From assembly GCF_000003605.2 (NCBI RefSeq), contig NW_003133845.1, forward strand, positions 572,380-597,471: a stretch of DNA of 25,092 nt. The letters are read 5' to 3'. Below the pieces are notes generated by a model that was given only the letters and a program-made list of their open reading frames with translations, made no database searches and had not been told where the DNA came from. Positions 1 through 9,535 of this stretch are shown here, piece by piece. Position numbers and translations under genes: made by a program. This DNA comes from Saccoglossus kowalevskii (Eukaryota; Hemichordata; Enteropneusta; Harrimaniidae). The stretch's first letter is position 1. Each line of letters starts with the position of its first letter.

Positions 1-689
1 AACTTAGTCTGGCGATTTTAAAGTTTGTCCCCCCCCCCCGATAAAAAAAAAATCCTGTTTGCGCCCTGTTCACTATATGCCTCCGCCATCATTGAGATAT
101 CATTAGTATTCACTGAGCATGCAATTACCAGGAAAAATAAAAATTGAAATAATTGAATCACAGTGTGCTGTGTTCCCATTTCCCGTTTAGTGTATTTCGA
201 TGTCTTGTCACGTTTACAGTGAGTAGAAGTGTTTTTTTGTTTTGACTCGCCGGGGCGCGCCTTTCACAATATTGATACTTTTAATGACATGTACAAAACA
301 CGCTGGTCGTCGGGCATCGTTTACCACTAACTGCTCACTTGCGGTAAACGGGACACTCAACCCGGAATAGTAGTATTTTTCAATTATTTTTGAAACCGAC
401 CGTAAATTTATAATTAGCTTATTAATAGTATCATTTGCACTAATGACGTTGGTGAGATTTATCCCATTACGTCACGTTGTGTGTGATGAATTTATTCCGG
501 AAATACGTCATCAGTCAAATTCTGAACTTTCTTCTTACTCTGATTAAATTCGATGTACCGCCGAAACCTTCATCCACAGCGTGTTTACAATGCGCAACAC
601 TGAGATGAAATACAATAAAAACAAAAGTTTTAAATTTTGTGACTGCAAGAGGGCGATATTACGTGGTAATTCCATACCGGTCAGAGCTC
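1..689. other. Non-coding, no gene recognised
   Basis: No reading frame here resembles a protein and no RNA gene is recognisable. A C-tract lies at about 30-39 and is followed by an A-tract. The segment is moderately AT-rich. A short CAAGAGGGCG box near 646-655 resembles the core of CTCF-type sites but is too short to call. Confidence 0.5.
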
Positions 690-1165
690 AGACTTCGCTG
701 GTTCCCGGCGTCCTTTGCGAATGGCAGGTAGGACGCAGGTAACTAGTAATCGCCATATATGTTCCATTTGGGCCGGTTTTCCGGCCGGAAGGCACGTGAC
801 TGAGTGACGTAATTTGAAAACATTCCAAGTTCCGTTCTGCGTAAACGTGTCTGTAATACTACAATAAAGCCATGCTCATACATACTGCCTGCTTGGATTT
901 ATAGATTTGTTACGTTCTATGCAAATTTATAACAAAAAAAAACAGTTTTTTTTATTCGCCCAACTTTCGAAAGTAAAAGGAAACCCCCGAACGGCCACGA
1001 GCGTAAGCGCTGACGTCAGGTAACTAAGGGAATTGGAACAAGCAACGAGAAAGTGGTGTACCAATCAGAATGCCGGAACCGTTACTAGTTACCGGCCTCT
1101 TGTGGCTTGGTACGCCATGACACTTGAGGCGGGAACCAGCCAAAGCTCAGACTAGTAATCCTCGG
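690..1165. repeat. Imperfect inverted-repeat (foldback-like) region
   Basis: The left arm, around 690-750, contains GCTGGTTCCCG and further in GGTAACTAGTAA. The right arm, around 1079-1165, carries the reverse complements of both blocks in the mirror-image arrangement. The arms are about 50-70 bp, imperfect, and roughly 330 bp apart. This is consistent with a decayed foldback or MITE-type element. No target-site duplication could be assigned. The interior is more GC-rich than its surroundings. Confidence 0.3.
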
Positions 1166-1515
1166 GCAGTGGCGGAGCTACGTCACGGACGTTCTACATT
1201 GCTAAGACGCACCTTGACGCGCACCACTGTACCACGTATTTCTATGGGCTTTATGCGTGCTGCTGTGGAACGACGGTGGAGCCGGTGAAAACTCGAGAAA
1301 ACAACACAAACTCAACTTAAAAGTAATCCTGAACAACCAAATTCATATATGTTACACACGTAGGGCTAATCTTGTTACACTGTTCAGAGGACTCTCAACA
1401 ACCATCGCAAAGTACCGTTTTCTGCGAGTTTTTGGTCTTTGTTTTTACCGCGAGAGTTGCCAGGCGGTAGAAAATGCCCGGATGTCCGCCCCCGAGGATA
1501 CAAGTCTGAGGTCAG
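1166..1515. other. Non-coding, no gene recognised
   Basis: A 90-codon frame at 1257-1529 starts at GTG rather than ATG, has no recognisable domain and runs into the neighbouring transposon end. Nothing else is supported here. Confidence 0.5.
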
Positions 1516-2220
1516 ATCAAGGGCGGTAGGCAAAAGTTCCTGGGTTAATTACAATACTAGAAATAATACATGAATATTTTTCTTCTTGGATAAAATAAGT
1601 TATTAGTAACATTCTAAAAATGATAAAACAGTACTACGAGCATTGCCGTCAGTGGTGACATGTTTTGACTCGTACTTGTACATGCATTGGTTTTGCGTCT
1701 TGCCCACCGTGACTGAGACTGAGTTTCAGAATACGTACATCTATCGCGTACAAGACATGGCCGCGCGCTTTTTGAAAACGTTCGAATGTAGGACGCTTTC
1801 ACCCCCGCTTTTCATAATAATAGACTATATAACCTTAGACTATATTATAGTTTCGTTAAATAATTCTCCTTTATGGCAGAAACCAAGGAAACGAAAAATG
1901 TGCACGCGAGCGTGAAGCCGAAAACGAAATCGTTCCTTTTGGATATTTGCCAAAACGAAAAATGGCCGGTGGTGGCTCTGTCCAATACTTCTTATGCCGC
2001 TAATTCATAACTTAAGGCTCGAAGGATACAATGCGTTTCAAATCGAATGTGGAATTAAATAATATAAGCGAATGGTACAGCCAGAATTGTGTACACATAT
2101 AAGATACATTTAGACATAGTTAGTCAAAGTAAATGTATTTTATTGTCATTATTCAATAAATAGTCAACAATTAAAATATTAATCCTAGCTTATCTTACAC
2201 TTTTGCCTACCGCCCTTGAT
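1516..2220. mobile_element. 705-bp non-autonomous DNA transposon with 22-bp perfect TIRs
   Basis: The 22 bases at 1516-1537 (core CAAGGGCGGTAGGC) are the exact reverse complement of 2199-2220. The next ~20 bases inward show weaker mirrored similarity. No interior frame resembles a transposase, so the element would be non-autonomous. Target duplication is unclear: the termini are flanked only by a possible AT dinucleotide. The CAAGGG start resembles some hAT-type termini, but the family is not established. The right end abuts the 300-bp tandem array directly. Confidence 0.6.
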
Positions 2221-2257
2221 AAAACTTGGTATGATGATCATACATATTTGGTTATAG

Positions 2258-2264
2258 GTGCACG
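2258..2264. repeat. Target-site duplication, left copy (GTGCACG)
   Basis: This seven-base sequence is repeated at 2654-2660 on the other side of the MITE. In the uninterrupted array units the corresponding place reads GTTATAGGTGCACC or GTTATAGTTGCATG, as expected for a pre-insertion site. Confidence 0.8.
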
Positions 2265-2653
2265 CAGAGGTACATTACTTGGGGTTTGCATCGCGCATAG
2301 TACTGTATGGTGACATTATCTTAAGATCCCATTCAAGTCTCATCTCGTAGATAGCGAGACTGGTGCTACGACCTTCTGACATGACATAGGCGATTGTAAT
2401 AAAACAATAAAACATGTATTACCACATTCATAGTGAAAAATGTAATTCATCGAAAATGTACAGAAAATATAGTTATCGTAATCCGTTATATCGTGAGCAG
2501 CTATTTTGATCCACCTGGACACCCCAGTATCCTAGTTACCTCAGGCATGCGCATTCGATTTTTCTGAGTTGGAACACTTATGTGAGAGCAAGATTGAAAC
2601 GGGATATTGGTATCATGTCACCGTAGTTGCAAACCCCAAGTAATGTACCTCTG
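2265..2653. mobile_element. hAT-like MITE, 389 bp, with 26-bp perfect TIRs
   Basis: Positions 2265-2290 begin CAGAGGTACATTACTTGGGG and are the exact reverse complement of 2628-2653, giving CAG...CTG ends as in hAT elements. The repeats continue imperfectly inward and share GGTGACAT. The heptamer GTGCACG flanks both sides (2258-2264 and 2654-2660) as a target-site duplication; hAT duplications are normally 8 bp, so one base may have changed. No transposase is encoded. The element splits the first copy of the ~300-bp array, whose other copies show the uninterrupted site. Confidence 0.85.
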
Positions 2654-3480
2654 GTGCACGTAATACTTTTTCTGTGATTCAAACAAATATGACCGACTGG
2701 CGGCCATTTTGTTTTTCATGGTACTCATGCTACTTTCTCTTGAATGCTTAAATTTTGTACAAAAGATAGTATACCCAGAGATACAACTACACCATCATTA
2801 TTTTTGTGATTCGATTCAATATGGCTGACCGACGCCCAAATTTCCTGTAAAAGCGTTAAATCGTCATTTTTTACATGTCCGGGGCTGTTTCTCAGAAATG
2901 ACTAGGCCAATTTAGATCAAAGTTGATATGTTGATCATACATATTGGGTTATAGGTGCACCTCATATTTTTATCGTGATTCGAACAAATATGGCTGACTG
3001 GCGGCCATTTTGTCTTTCATGGTACCCATGCTACTTTCTCTTGACTGCAATGAAAGTTTCTCTTTAAATTTTGTACAAAGATTATTTATAAACATTATTT
3101 TTTGTAATTCCATTCAATATGGCCGGCCAATGCCCAATTTTCATGTAAAAGTGCTAAATCGTAATTTTTACATGTCCAGAGCTGTTTCTCGGAGATGACT
3201 AGGCAGATTTGGATCAAAATTGGTATGGCGATCATACATATTGGGTTATAGTTGCATGTCATATTTTTTTCTGTGATTCAAACTAATATGGCTGACTGGT
3301 GGCCATTTTGTTTTTCATGATACCCATGCCTATGAATGCCCATGAATGAAATGCACGTTTCTGTTTAAATTTTGTACAAAGACAGTATACAAATAGATAC
3401 ATCAACATGAACATTATTTTTGTAATTTGACTCAATATGTCCAATTCTCGTGTAAAAGCACTAAATCAATTTTTTTTTAC

Positions 3481-5100
3481 AAATCCATCTGATATTAATG
3501 GTTTCAATCTAATCTTAATGACTTCATCAGCATCAAATTGATATGTCAGATCACAAAATTTGGGACGGGGACTGTGTCATTAACAGCGTGGTAATGCAAT
3601 ACGCTCTGGAATATGCATGTATAATTCACAAATTTAAAAAAGAAAAGAATTAAAATAATTGTGATATAAAAACATATCTGATATATATCTGTAGCCTACT
3701 AATCATTTTAAAGAAATTTAGCCTTAAATCACATGACATTTTTTTTTAGCGTACAATCATGGAGCTGTAGTTCCGTGGTAACATAAAACAGCATTTTTTA
3801 AATGTAATATTCATCAGCACACGATGATTTTAGAACAATTGAAAATTTGTTTACCACTTTTTAAAACCAAGATTTTGTAAATAAATTCAGGATAACAAAA
3901 AGCGTGTGTCGTATGTGTTTACCTTGAAGTTGTATTACCAACCTACAATATGGCTAATGGTAAAAGCTCTATAATACTGACACGAGCCATTCACTAAATA
4001 TAACCATCATTTTCTCGAAAAATAGTTAGATGATTCCAAACTTGTTAAAATCATTATCCTGATCACTGATATTAAGTTGAAGTATGGCTACCAGGACGCG
4101 TACGGTAGTTAAAGCTCAGTGGTCGTCGCGCAGCGCGTGTTCGAATTTCATGTAAATAAACAATGTATTTCACACGCATTGTATACGTCGCTATGAGTCC
4201 CATATCGAACAGGGCGCGGCACGACGACTGCCGCCCGTTAACGGCATGCTGGAGTCTCGATTTCAAGTAAATGTCCTGGGCCTTCGGGCTTTTGGGTCGT
4301 CGGTCACAGATCGGGAAATGATCAAGTCGTGGTACTGAAATATTTATTGGAACAGATTAAATATTGAAAGTTCCGTAACCCAAGCATTTATACCCGTGAC
4401 TCTCTCAGGCTGATATTATCGATATTATTATCTAAAAAATAACATCATTATTACTATCACGGAAAGTTGCCATTTATAGGTATTTCACGTGATACAACTT
4501 CCCATCCGGTTCATCTGCACGTGACACTTCGTGTAATGTTCTGTGTAGGTAAAGTTAGATCAACTGTTAGCTTAGATGATATTCTCAGTAGTTAACCAGA
4601 ATGTGTAACTCAAATGAATGTTGACGATATAATATCAGTCAAAAGAACGTATCTGGAGTGGGCACAATAGTTAGTGGGAAACCTAACTTTTGTTGTCTGG
4701 ACCAACATGTTTACGGTGGCCCAGAGGTGTCACATCAGTCTTTACTTTCCGCAACACAAACATAATTTATAAAAATAAAACTTTAATTTACGAGACAAAA
4801 TCTTCTACAATACAAACTTAATTCCTCTAATCGCATCACAACTTTAGTTTACAAAACAAAACGTAATAGAAACTTAATTCTTTCAACTCGATTCTATTTA
4901 GTATCACACCACAAAAAACTTGAAATTTTGAAAATAAAAAAATCTTTAAATCAAAACAATTGTCTGCTGTTTGATTCTGCCGGGTGATAATACAGACATT
5001 CAGCGATAGCGTATGTGTGACCTAATCAGATTTTGCGTGGATTTCGAGAGACGTCTTACGCCGATATCGCTCCGTAATCCTTTCAACTGGTGGCCATAGA
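3481..5100. other. Intergenic, no gene recognised
   Basis: AT-rich sequence with no convincing reading frame. Short frames such as 4072-4266 on the minus strand carry no recognisable domain. Around 4760-4930 is an A-rich stretch with several loosely repeated ACAAAAC/ACTTAATT words. Confidence 0.5.
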
Positions 5101-5118
5101 CGACGCCCTCTAGAGGGG
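5101..5118. promoter_or_regulatory. Candidate CTCF-like or palindromic site upstream of the zinc-finger gene
   Basis: The near-palindrome CGCCCTCTAGAGGGGC sits about 150 bp upstream of the first ATG of the zinc-finger frame. It differs by about one base from the CGCCCTCTAGTGG form of metazoan CTCF sites. This is a motif resemblance only. Confidence 0.22.
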
Positions 5119-5259
5119 CTATTCTCACCTTTGGTTTGAACGACGCCATATTCGCCTAAGCTGACGCTAACTGCGAGCTGTGTAGTTATTGTTTGTAGGC
5201 CGTGATTGGAGCAGTGTTATACCAGAAATTTGTTTGAGGTCTATCTACACCGTTCTGGA

Positions 5260-6477
5260 ATGTGTGACGAAAGCTTTACGGAGGAAGATGGACTTCAAAG
5301 ACTTATTCAGTGTACAGAATGTGACAAGCGTTTTAGCCGGACAGGGCACCTGAAATCACATATGAAAGTACATACTGGAGAGCGACCGTACCGATGTAAA
5401 ATATGTGATGTGCATTTATCCAGCGCAGGTAGCCTGAAATCACACTTGCGACTGCATACAGGTGAGCAACCATACAAATGTAGAGAGTGTGACAAACGTT
5501 TTACTAACACCGGAAACCTGAAATCGCATATGAGAGTTCACACTGGTGAGCGACCTTACCAATGTAAAGACTGCGACAGACGTTTTTTCAGCACGGGCGA
5601 CCGAAGAAGACACATGAGAGTGCATACCGGTGAGCGACCGTACCAATGCAAGGTATGTGACGTGCGTTTTACCAACACATGCAACCTGAAAACACACATG
5701 AGAGTGCATACCGGTGAGCGACCCTATCATTGTAATTTATGTGAGGACTGTTTTAGTAACGCAGCCAGCCTGAAGACACATCTGTTGATGCATACTGGTG
5801 AGCGACCACATCAATGTAAAGAATGCAACAAATGTTTCATCAACACAGGCACCCTAAAAACGCACATGAGAGTGCATACTGGTGAACGACCTTATCAATG
5901 TAAAGTGTGCAATGCATGTTTCACCAGCACAGGCAACCTGAAAAAGCACATGATAGTGCATACTGGTGAGCGACCATACCAATGTAATGTATGTGGTATG
6001 TGTATTACCAACGCAGCCAACCTGAAAACACACATGCGACTGCATACTGGTGAGCGACCATACCAATGTAAGATATGCAAGGAGCGTTTTAACGCTACTC
6101 GCAAGCTGAAAATACACATGAGAGAGCATACTGGTGAGCGTCCATACCATTGTGATGTATGTGATAAAGGTTTTATCACCGCAGGTAATCTGAAAATACA
6201 CATGTTATTGCATACTGGTGAACGACCATACCTTTGTAATAGATGTGACAAGCGTTTTGCCAACAAAGGTAGCCTGACATGGCACATGAGAGTGCATACC
6301 GGTGAGCAACTATACATTTTGTATCAATGTACTGTATGTGACAAGTGCTTTAATGACAAGTGCATCCTGGGTGGACATTTAATGCTTCATGCTCTAGTGC
6401 AACGTTATGGTATTAGGAAGTTAGAAGAAACTACACTTGATGAACAAGAACATGTATTCCGTGTAATATTTGTGTAG
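5260..6477 (+). CDS. C2H2 zinc-finger protein, 13 fingers
   Basis: A predicted nuclear DNA-binding protein of 405 residues made almost wholly of 13 consecutive C2H2 fingers (C-x2-C-x12-H-x3-H) starting near residue 18, at 28-residue spacing with TGERPY linkers. All zinc ligands are intact. Finger 13 is separated by a linker three residues longer (TGEQLYILY), and a 28-residue tail follows. No KRAB, BTB, SCAN or ZAD domain precedes the fingers. Start choice: the open frame reaches back to 5206, but that codon is TTG directly after an in-frame TGA (5203-5205), so the first ATG is at 5260 (GGA before it). An upstream exon could join only at an acceptor inside 5206-5259. Most fingers share an NTGNLKTHM-type helix, so contact residues vary little. 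Specific target unknown. Confidence 0.93.
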   Translation: MCDESFTEEDGLQRLIQCTECDKRFSRTGHLKSHMKVHTGERPYRCKICDVHLSSAGSLKSHLRLHTGEQPYKCRECDKRFTNTGNLKSHMRVHTGERPYQCKDCDRRFFSTGDRRRHMRVHTGERPYQCKVCDVRFTNTCNLKTHMRVHTGERPYHCNLCEDCFSNAASLKTHLLMHTGERPHQCKECNKCFINTGTLKTHMRVHTGERPYQCKVCNACFTSTGNLKKHMIVHTGERPYQCNVCGMCITNAANLKTHMRLHTGERPYQCKICKERFNATRKLKIHMREHTGERPYHCDVCDKGFITAGNLKIHMLLHTGERPYLCNRCDKRFANKGSLTWHMRVHTGEQLYILYQCTVCDKCFNDKCILGGHLMLHALVQRYGIRKLEETTLDEQEHVFRVIFV

Positions 6478-6676
6478 TAATAGTTTTTCAATTTTTTTTT
6501 CACTGTAAGAATCTGAAATTTATGTTCACTGTCTGTTATTACTTGCATTTCATCAGCTCTGAACCTGAACATTTTGAAGTTAAATTTGGTATTGGAAAAT
6601 CATCAAACATTTCATGTGTTATAGTCATTTTGTCATAAAAAAAAATGTACCGTAATATTATGAACAATGTAAGTGA

Positions 6677-6682
6677 AATAAA
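6677..6682 (+). promoter_or_regulatory. Polyadenylation signal AATAAA for the zinc-finger gene
   Basis: A canonical AATAAA lies about 200 bp after the TAG stop of the zinc-finger frame, a plausible 3' UTR length. Confidence 0.6.
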
Positions 6683-6792
6683 GAATAATACATTGACTGT
6701 GAATGTATCCACATTAAATTTGTGTGCCCAGATTGTGCTTGCTATGATCAGGGATACACCATTCTAATGCTACACAACTAACCCATTAATGA

Positions 6793-6940
6793 TACAGTAA
6801 AATGACTCATTTTCACTGGGTTTTAATTTCACTGATTTAGCATTTGAGGCATATACACTGGGTTTTAATTTGGCTCATTTTCCAGTCAGCGAAATAAGCT
6901 AAATTAAAAAAACCAGTGAATAATTAATACTTTCACAGTA
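6793..6940. mobile_element. Foldback MITE, copy A (148 bp, internally deleted)
   Basis: It begins TACAGTAAAATGAC and ends TTTCACAGTA. Both termini lead into the mirrored word TTCACTGGGTTTTAA. It is clearly related to the copy at 7332-7542: both share CAGTCAGCGAAATAAGC and the whole right arm. Compared with that copy it lacks about 63 bp lying between two direct copies of CACTGGGTTTTAA. No coding capacity. Confidence 0.75.
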
Positions 6941-7331
6941 TTACATAACTTTCCAGAGTTAATTCTATTCTCAACACTGCAAGCCACTATCACACTTAAA
7001 ATCCACTCCTAATCCAGTGTGCTTCTGTTTAGAGTTCATTGTTGTCTTATTGTGAGGTTTTCTCTAATACTATTGAAATAAATTGTGTTTCTTTTTTTGT
7101 ATGTAGCACAATTGATGCAGTTTTTGCCAGGAAAATGTCACTTCTCATTTGTTACTGTCATAAAAGTTTGTATGATTAAACTTTTAGAATTTTGAATTTA
7201 TTCAAACCACCGCCACAATCTAGTATACTACAAAGTATTTGTGCAAAATTCATGACATTATTATGCACATTCATTATGCACAAGCCACAGGCGAGCACAT
7301 AATTATGGCAGTGGCTTTTTTTCTTTTATAA
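6941..7331. other. Intergenic, no gene recognised
   Basis: AT-rich spacer between the two MITE copies. No reading frame or repeat of note was seen. Confidence 0.5.
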
Positions 7332-7542
7332 TACTGTAAAATGACTAATTTTCACTGGGTTTAAATTTCACTGATTTACCATTTCAGGCATATTCAGTGG
7401 GTTTTAAATTCACGGTTTCGTCATTTAGATAATGTGTTCTATGCTAAATTTTACATATTCACTGGGTTTTAATTTAGCGCATTTTCCAGTCAGCGAAATA
7501 AGCTAAATTAAAACCCAGTGAATAATTAACCCCTTTACAGTA
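7332..7542. mobile_element. Foldback MITE, copy B (211 bp)
   Basis: It starts TACTGTAAAATGACTAATTT and ends CCCTTTACAGTA, with long imperfect inverted arms built on TTCACTGGGTTTTAATTT. If the terminus is CTGTAAA...TTTACAG, both ends are flanked by TA, the target duplication of Tc1/mariner-type elements. This is the fuller of the two copies in the window. It lies only about 35 bp from the truncated 3' end of a mariner transposase; whether the two are related is unknown. Confidence 0.75.
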
Positions 7543-7577
7543 TACCAATTTCATTTTAAATGTAATTCCGAGAAAGG

Positions 7578-7949
7578 AATTAATTAAGCTTATGCTTATG
7601 CTTATGCAAATGGTCATGAATGATAGTTTCCACAGACCCTGTACTAATCTTTGCCTCTTGGGCGATTTGGCGAACAGTAATGCTTCGATCTTCCAAATTG
7701 GCTGCCTCAACTTGACGGACAGATGCCTCATCAATGGCAGAAGGAGGACGACCAGGTCTGGGAGCTGTTTCCACACACTTCCGGCCATGTTTGAATTCAC
7801 GATGCCAGCGTTTTACAAGGTCATGTGATGGGGCATCATCCCCGGGCATCATCACTATAAGCTTCTTTCATTTCTTCAAAAGTCTCCTTTGGTGTGCGTC
7901 CTTTCAAATACAAAAACCGGATCACTGCATGACACTCAACTGGTCCCAT
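7578..7949 (-). pseudogene. Mariner transposase N-terminal fragment, frameshifted
   Basis: Reading from the ATG at 7949, the protein opens MGPVECHAVIRFLYLKGRTP, the N-terminal helix-turn-helix of the mariner family. After a frame change it continues with VKRWHREFKHGRK and APRPGRPPSAID (the GRPR-like linker), then VRQIAQEAKISTGSVETIIH of the second helix-turn-helix. The change comes from a 13-bp direct duplication, GGGCATCATC at 7831-7840 and again at 7844-7853, which shifts the frame by one. The protein ends after about 120 residues where the family has roughly 340. It is dead as a transposase gene. The second part has an ATG of its own, but translation from there is unproven. Confidence 0.88.
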
Positions 7950-8115
7950 TTCACGCCTGACTCAGTTCAAACACCTGTAAATCAGAAACCACAATTAGTT
8001 CAGAGCATTTTTTTGCAACATAACCATAGAGATGTAAATCATTACACATGCAAAATTTCATCTAGATCAGACAAGTGGAAGTGGGTCAGGGGCATTACTT
8101 ATTGAACGCCCTGGT
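7578..8115 (-). mobile_element. Mariner element, 5' part only
   Basis: The minus strand shows a mariner 5' end: a terminus reading TACCAGGGCGTTCAATAAGT at 8115-8096, an untranslated leader, then the start of a transposase at 7949. The element stops abruptly after the helix-turn-helix region, so the catalytic DDD/DDE domain and 3' terminus are absent. A hexamer CATAAG is repeated three times at the break (about 7590-7607). Only the 5' terminus with its TA is visible. It cannot move on its own. Confidence 0.8.
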
Positions 8116-8940
8116 AGAAACATCTCTGTCACTTACATGAGAGCATATTATTAACACAATGTCCAGGTTATGTAGGTTGTTAAATGAGAAACAACAGTAC
8201 CAAATCGGAAAAATATTACCGATATTAATACCTATCTTGACCATAAATAAGACCGATACTTATGCCTAAAATCCAAAAAACCAGACCCATTAATTTCAGG
8301 GACACATCCCCATTAGACAAGTTCTATGTTCATGAGCAAAGCAGAACATCAACGAAATCCATGGGGAGGTTGTGTGGTTCTGTTATTATTACATATGTTC
8401 CATATTTAATTATTTCATATTGAGGAAAGGTCGGGAACCCTATTGCCCATTAATATGTTTCAAGATAGTGTTACGACCTAGCAACACGTGTCGGCGAAGA
8501 ACGCATGTCACTGTCCGTGTATAACGCGACCATGTCCGTGTTTACCATTGTACTTGTGTTTACTATTGGAAGCTTGTTTATATACTTAATGTTAAAAACT
8601 GAATAGAAATATTCATTAAATAATGTGGATGTATTAGTTATTTTGACTTCTTTCAATTGTTTACCAGATTGCACTTGTAGCGCACCATGGATGCATCAGA
8701 CAATATGCCGACTTTCACGTGGTCACAGTACATTTAATAACTAATTCAAAACTGCTCCAAGTCTCGAATAGGGCGATACATCCCATCTCCTGTCAGGTTA
8801 GCGTGTGATTCAAAAGCAAATCATTTTTTTCTCGAAAATATAAGAATCGAATTTATCTCAACAGTTGTGTTTATCTGTGTGGTATATAATCAAAGTTCAT
8901 TGAGTGCTACCCTCTTAATTAATATACTGTACTAAAAGTT
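8116..8940. other. Repeat-rich spacer, no host gene recognised
   Basis: No host gene is visible. The 3' half contains a weak LINE-like peptide on the minus strand (listed separately). The rest is AT-rich without a recognised element. Confidence 0.45.
8560..8674 (-). pseudogene. Possible LINE ORF2 fragment
   Basis: The minus-strand peptide includes TSTLFNEYFYSVF, resembling the conserved word (LFNxYFxSVF) that lies before the reverse-transcriptase domain in many LINE ORF2 proteins. The match is only about 13 residues and the flanks do not extend it, so chance is possible. Confidence 0.3.
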
Positions 8941-9333
8941 GAGTTTCGGCGTGTAGTTTTAGTAGTTATAACCTTATACACAACGTTAGTGAGGAGCAAC
9001 CTTGAATACTGTTCTCAGACGTGGTCTCCTTCACAAAAATTTATTGTTGATAAAATTGAACGAGTTCAAATAAAATTCATATTTGTGTGTATAAGATCAA
9101 ATATAGTATATTCTTCAAAATATTCTCTATCACTCCGCAACCATTTCAACTTACCTCCTTTAGAAATACGTCGAACATTTCTTGACCTGTATTCTTTACA
9201 CAAATCCTTTCATTTTTATTACGCTTGCTCCTACATTTTATCGGAAATGCCTTTACATGTTGCACTCACTTTTCCCTGTCGCAAGATGTCGAATAAAATG
9301 TTCATACTTTCCTCGTGTACTTTCTCTTTTTAA
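8941..9333 (+). pseudogene. Jockey-like LINE ORF2, C-terminal fragment
   Basis: The frame is open from at least 8941 without an ATG and reads TLYTTLVRSNLEYCSQTWSP, then KIERVQIKF, LPPLEIRRTFLDLY and EMPLHV. These are the conserved blocks after the reverse-transcriptase domain in jockey-type non-LTR retrotransposons. Endonuclease and polymerase domains are missing, so this is a 5'-truncated insertion, the usual product of incomplete target-primed reverse transcription. The stop is at 9331-9333. It has no role in the host genes. Confidence 0.85.
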
Positions 9334-9535
9334 TACAATGTAAAATAATGGCACAATTGATAATTTTATCAATTTTAATAGTTTTAAAATCAATGTAGTC
9401 GCGTTTTTAGAAAGTAATTTGTGATATTTGTGATTTTTAATATTTGATAAATGTTTTATTTGTGAAATATTTTATTGTGCAAGCCTGTAAAGTCTGTTGG
9501 CTCTAGTTTAATAAACAAATAATTAAAAACACATA
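9334..9535 (+). mobile_element. 3' untranslated tail of the jockey-like LINE
   Basis: This AT-rich sequence follows the ORF2 fragment and includes TAAAGTCTGTTGGCTC before an AATAAA at 9510-9515 and an A-rich end, as in jockey 3' tails. The right boundary is approximate because no clear target duplication was found. Confidence 0.45.

Larger units (their letters stand above)
2221..3480. repeat. Tandem array of a ~300-bp unit, about three copies
   Basis: The landmark GGCCATTTTG, inside the block GACTGGCGGCCATTTTG, recurs at 2702, 3003 and 3301. A second landmark, GATCATACATATT, recurs near 2237, 2935 and 3231. Once the 396 bp of the hAT-like insertion and its target duplication are removed, the first copy also spaces at 301 bp. 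Copies have diverged by substitutions and small indels, and the last degenerates after about 3480. Short open frames inside (for example 3010-3198) are not conserved between units, so the array is not coding. Confidence 0.85.

Noticed and set aside
1257-1529. 90-codon plus-strand frame
   Set aside because: It starts at GTG rather than ATG, has no domain, and overlaps a transposon terminus.
2221-3480. CRISPR-like or coding interpretation of the regular repeats
   Set aside because: Units are ~300 bp, adjacent and without short spacers, and short ORFs in them are not conserved between copies. It is an ordinary tandem repeat in a eukaryotic genome.
5307-6317. Long minus-strand open frames opposite the zinc-finger gene
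   Set aside because: They are shadows of the repetitive 84-bp finger units on the plus strand; their peptides repeat with the finger period and match no family.
7592-8105. Two overlapping plus-strand frames of 78 and 123 codons
   Set aside because: They are antisense to the mariner transposase fragment and have no similarity of their own.
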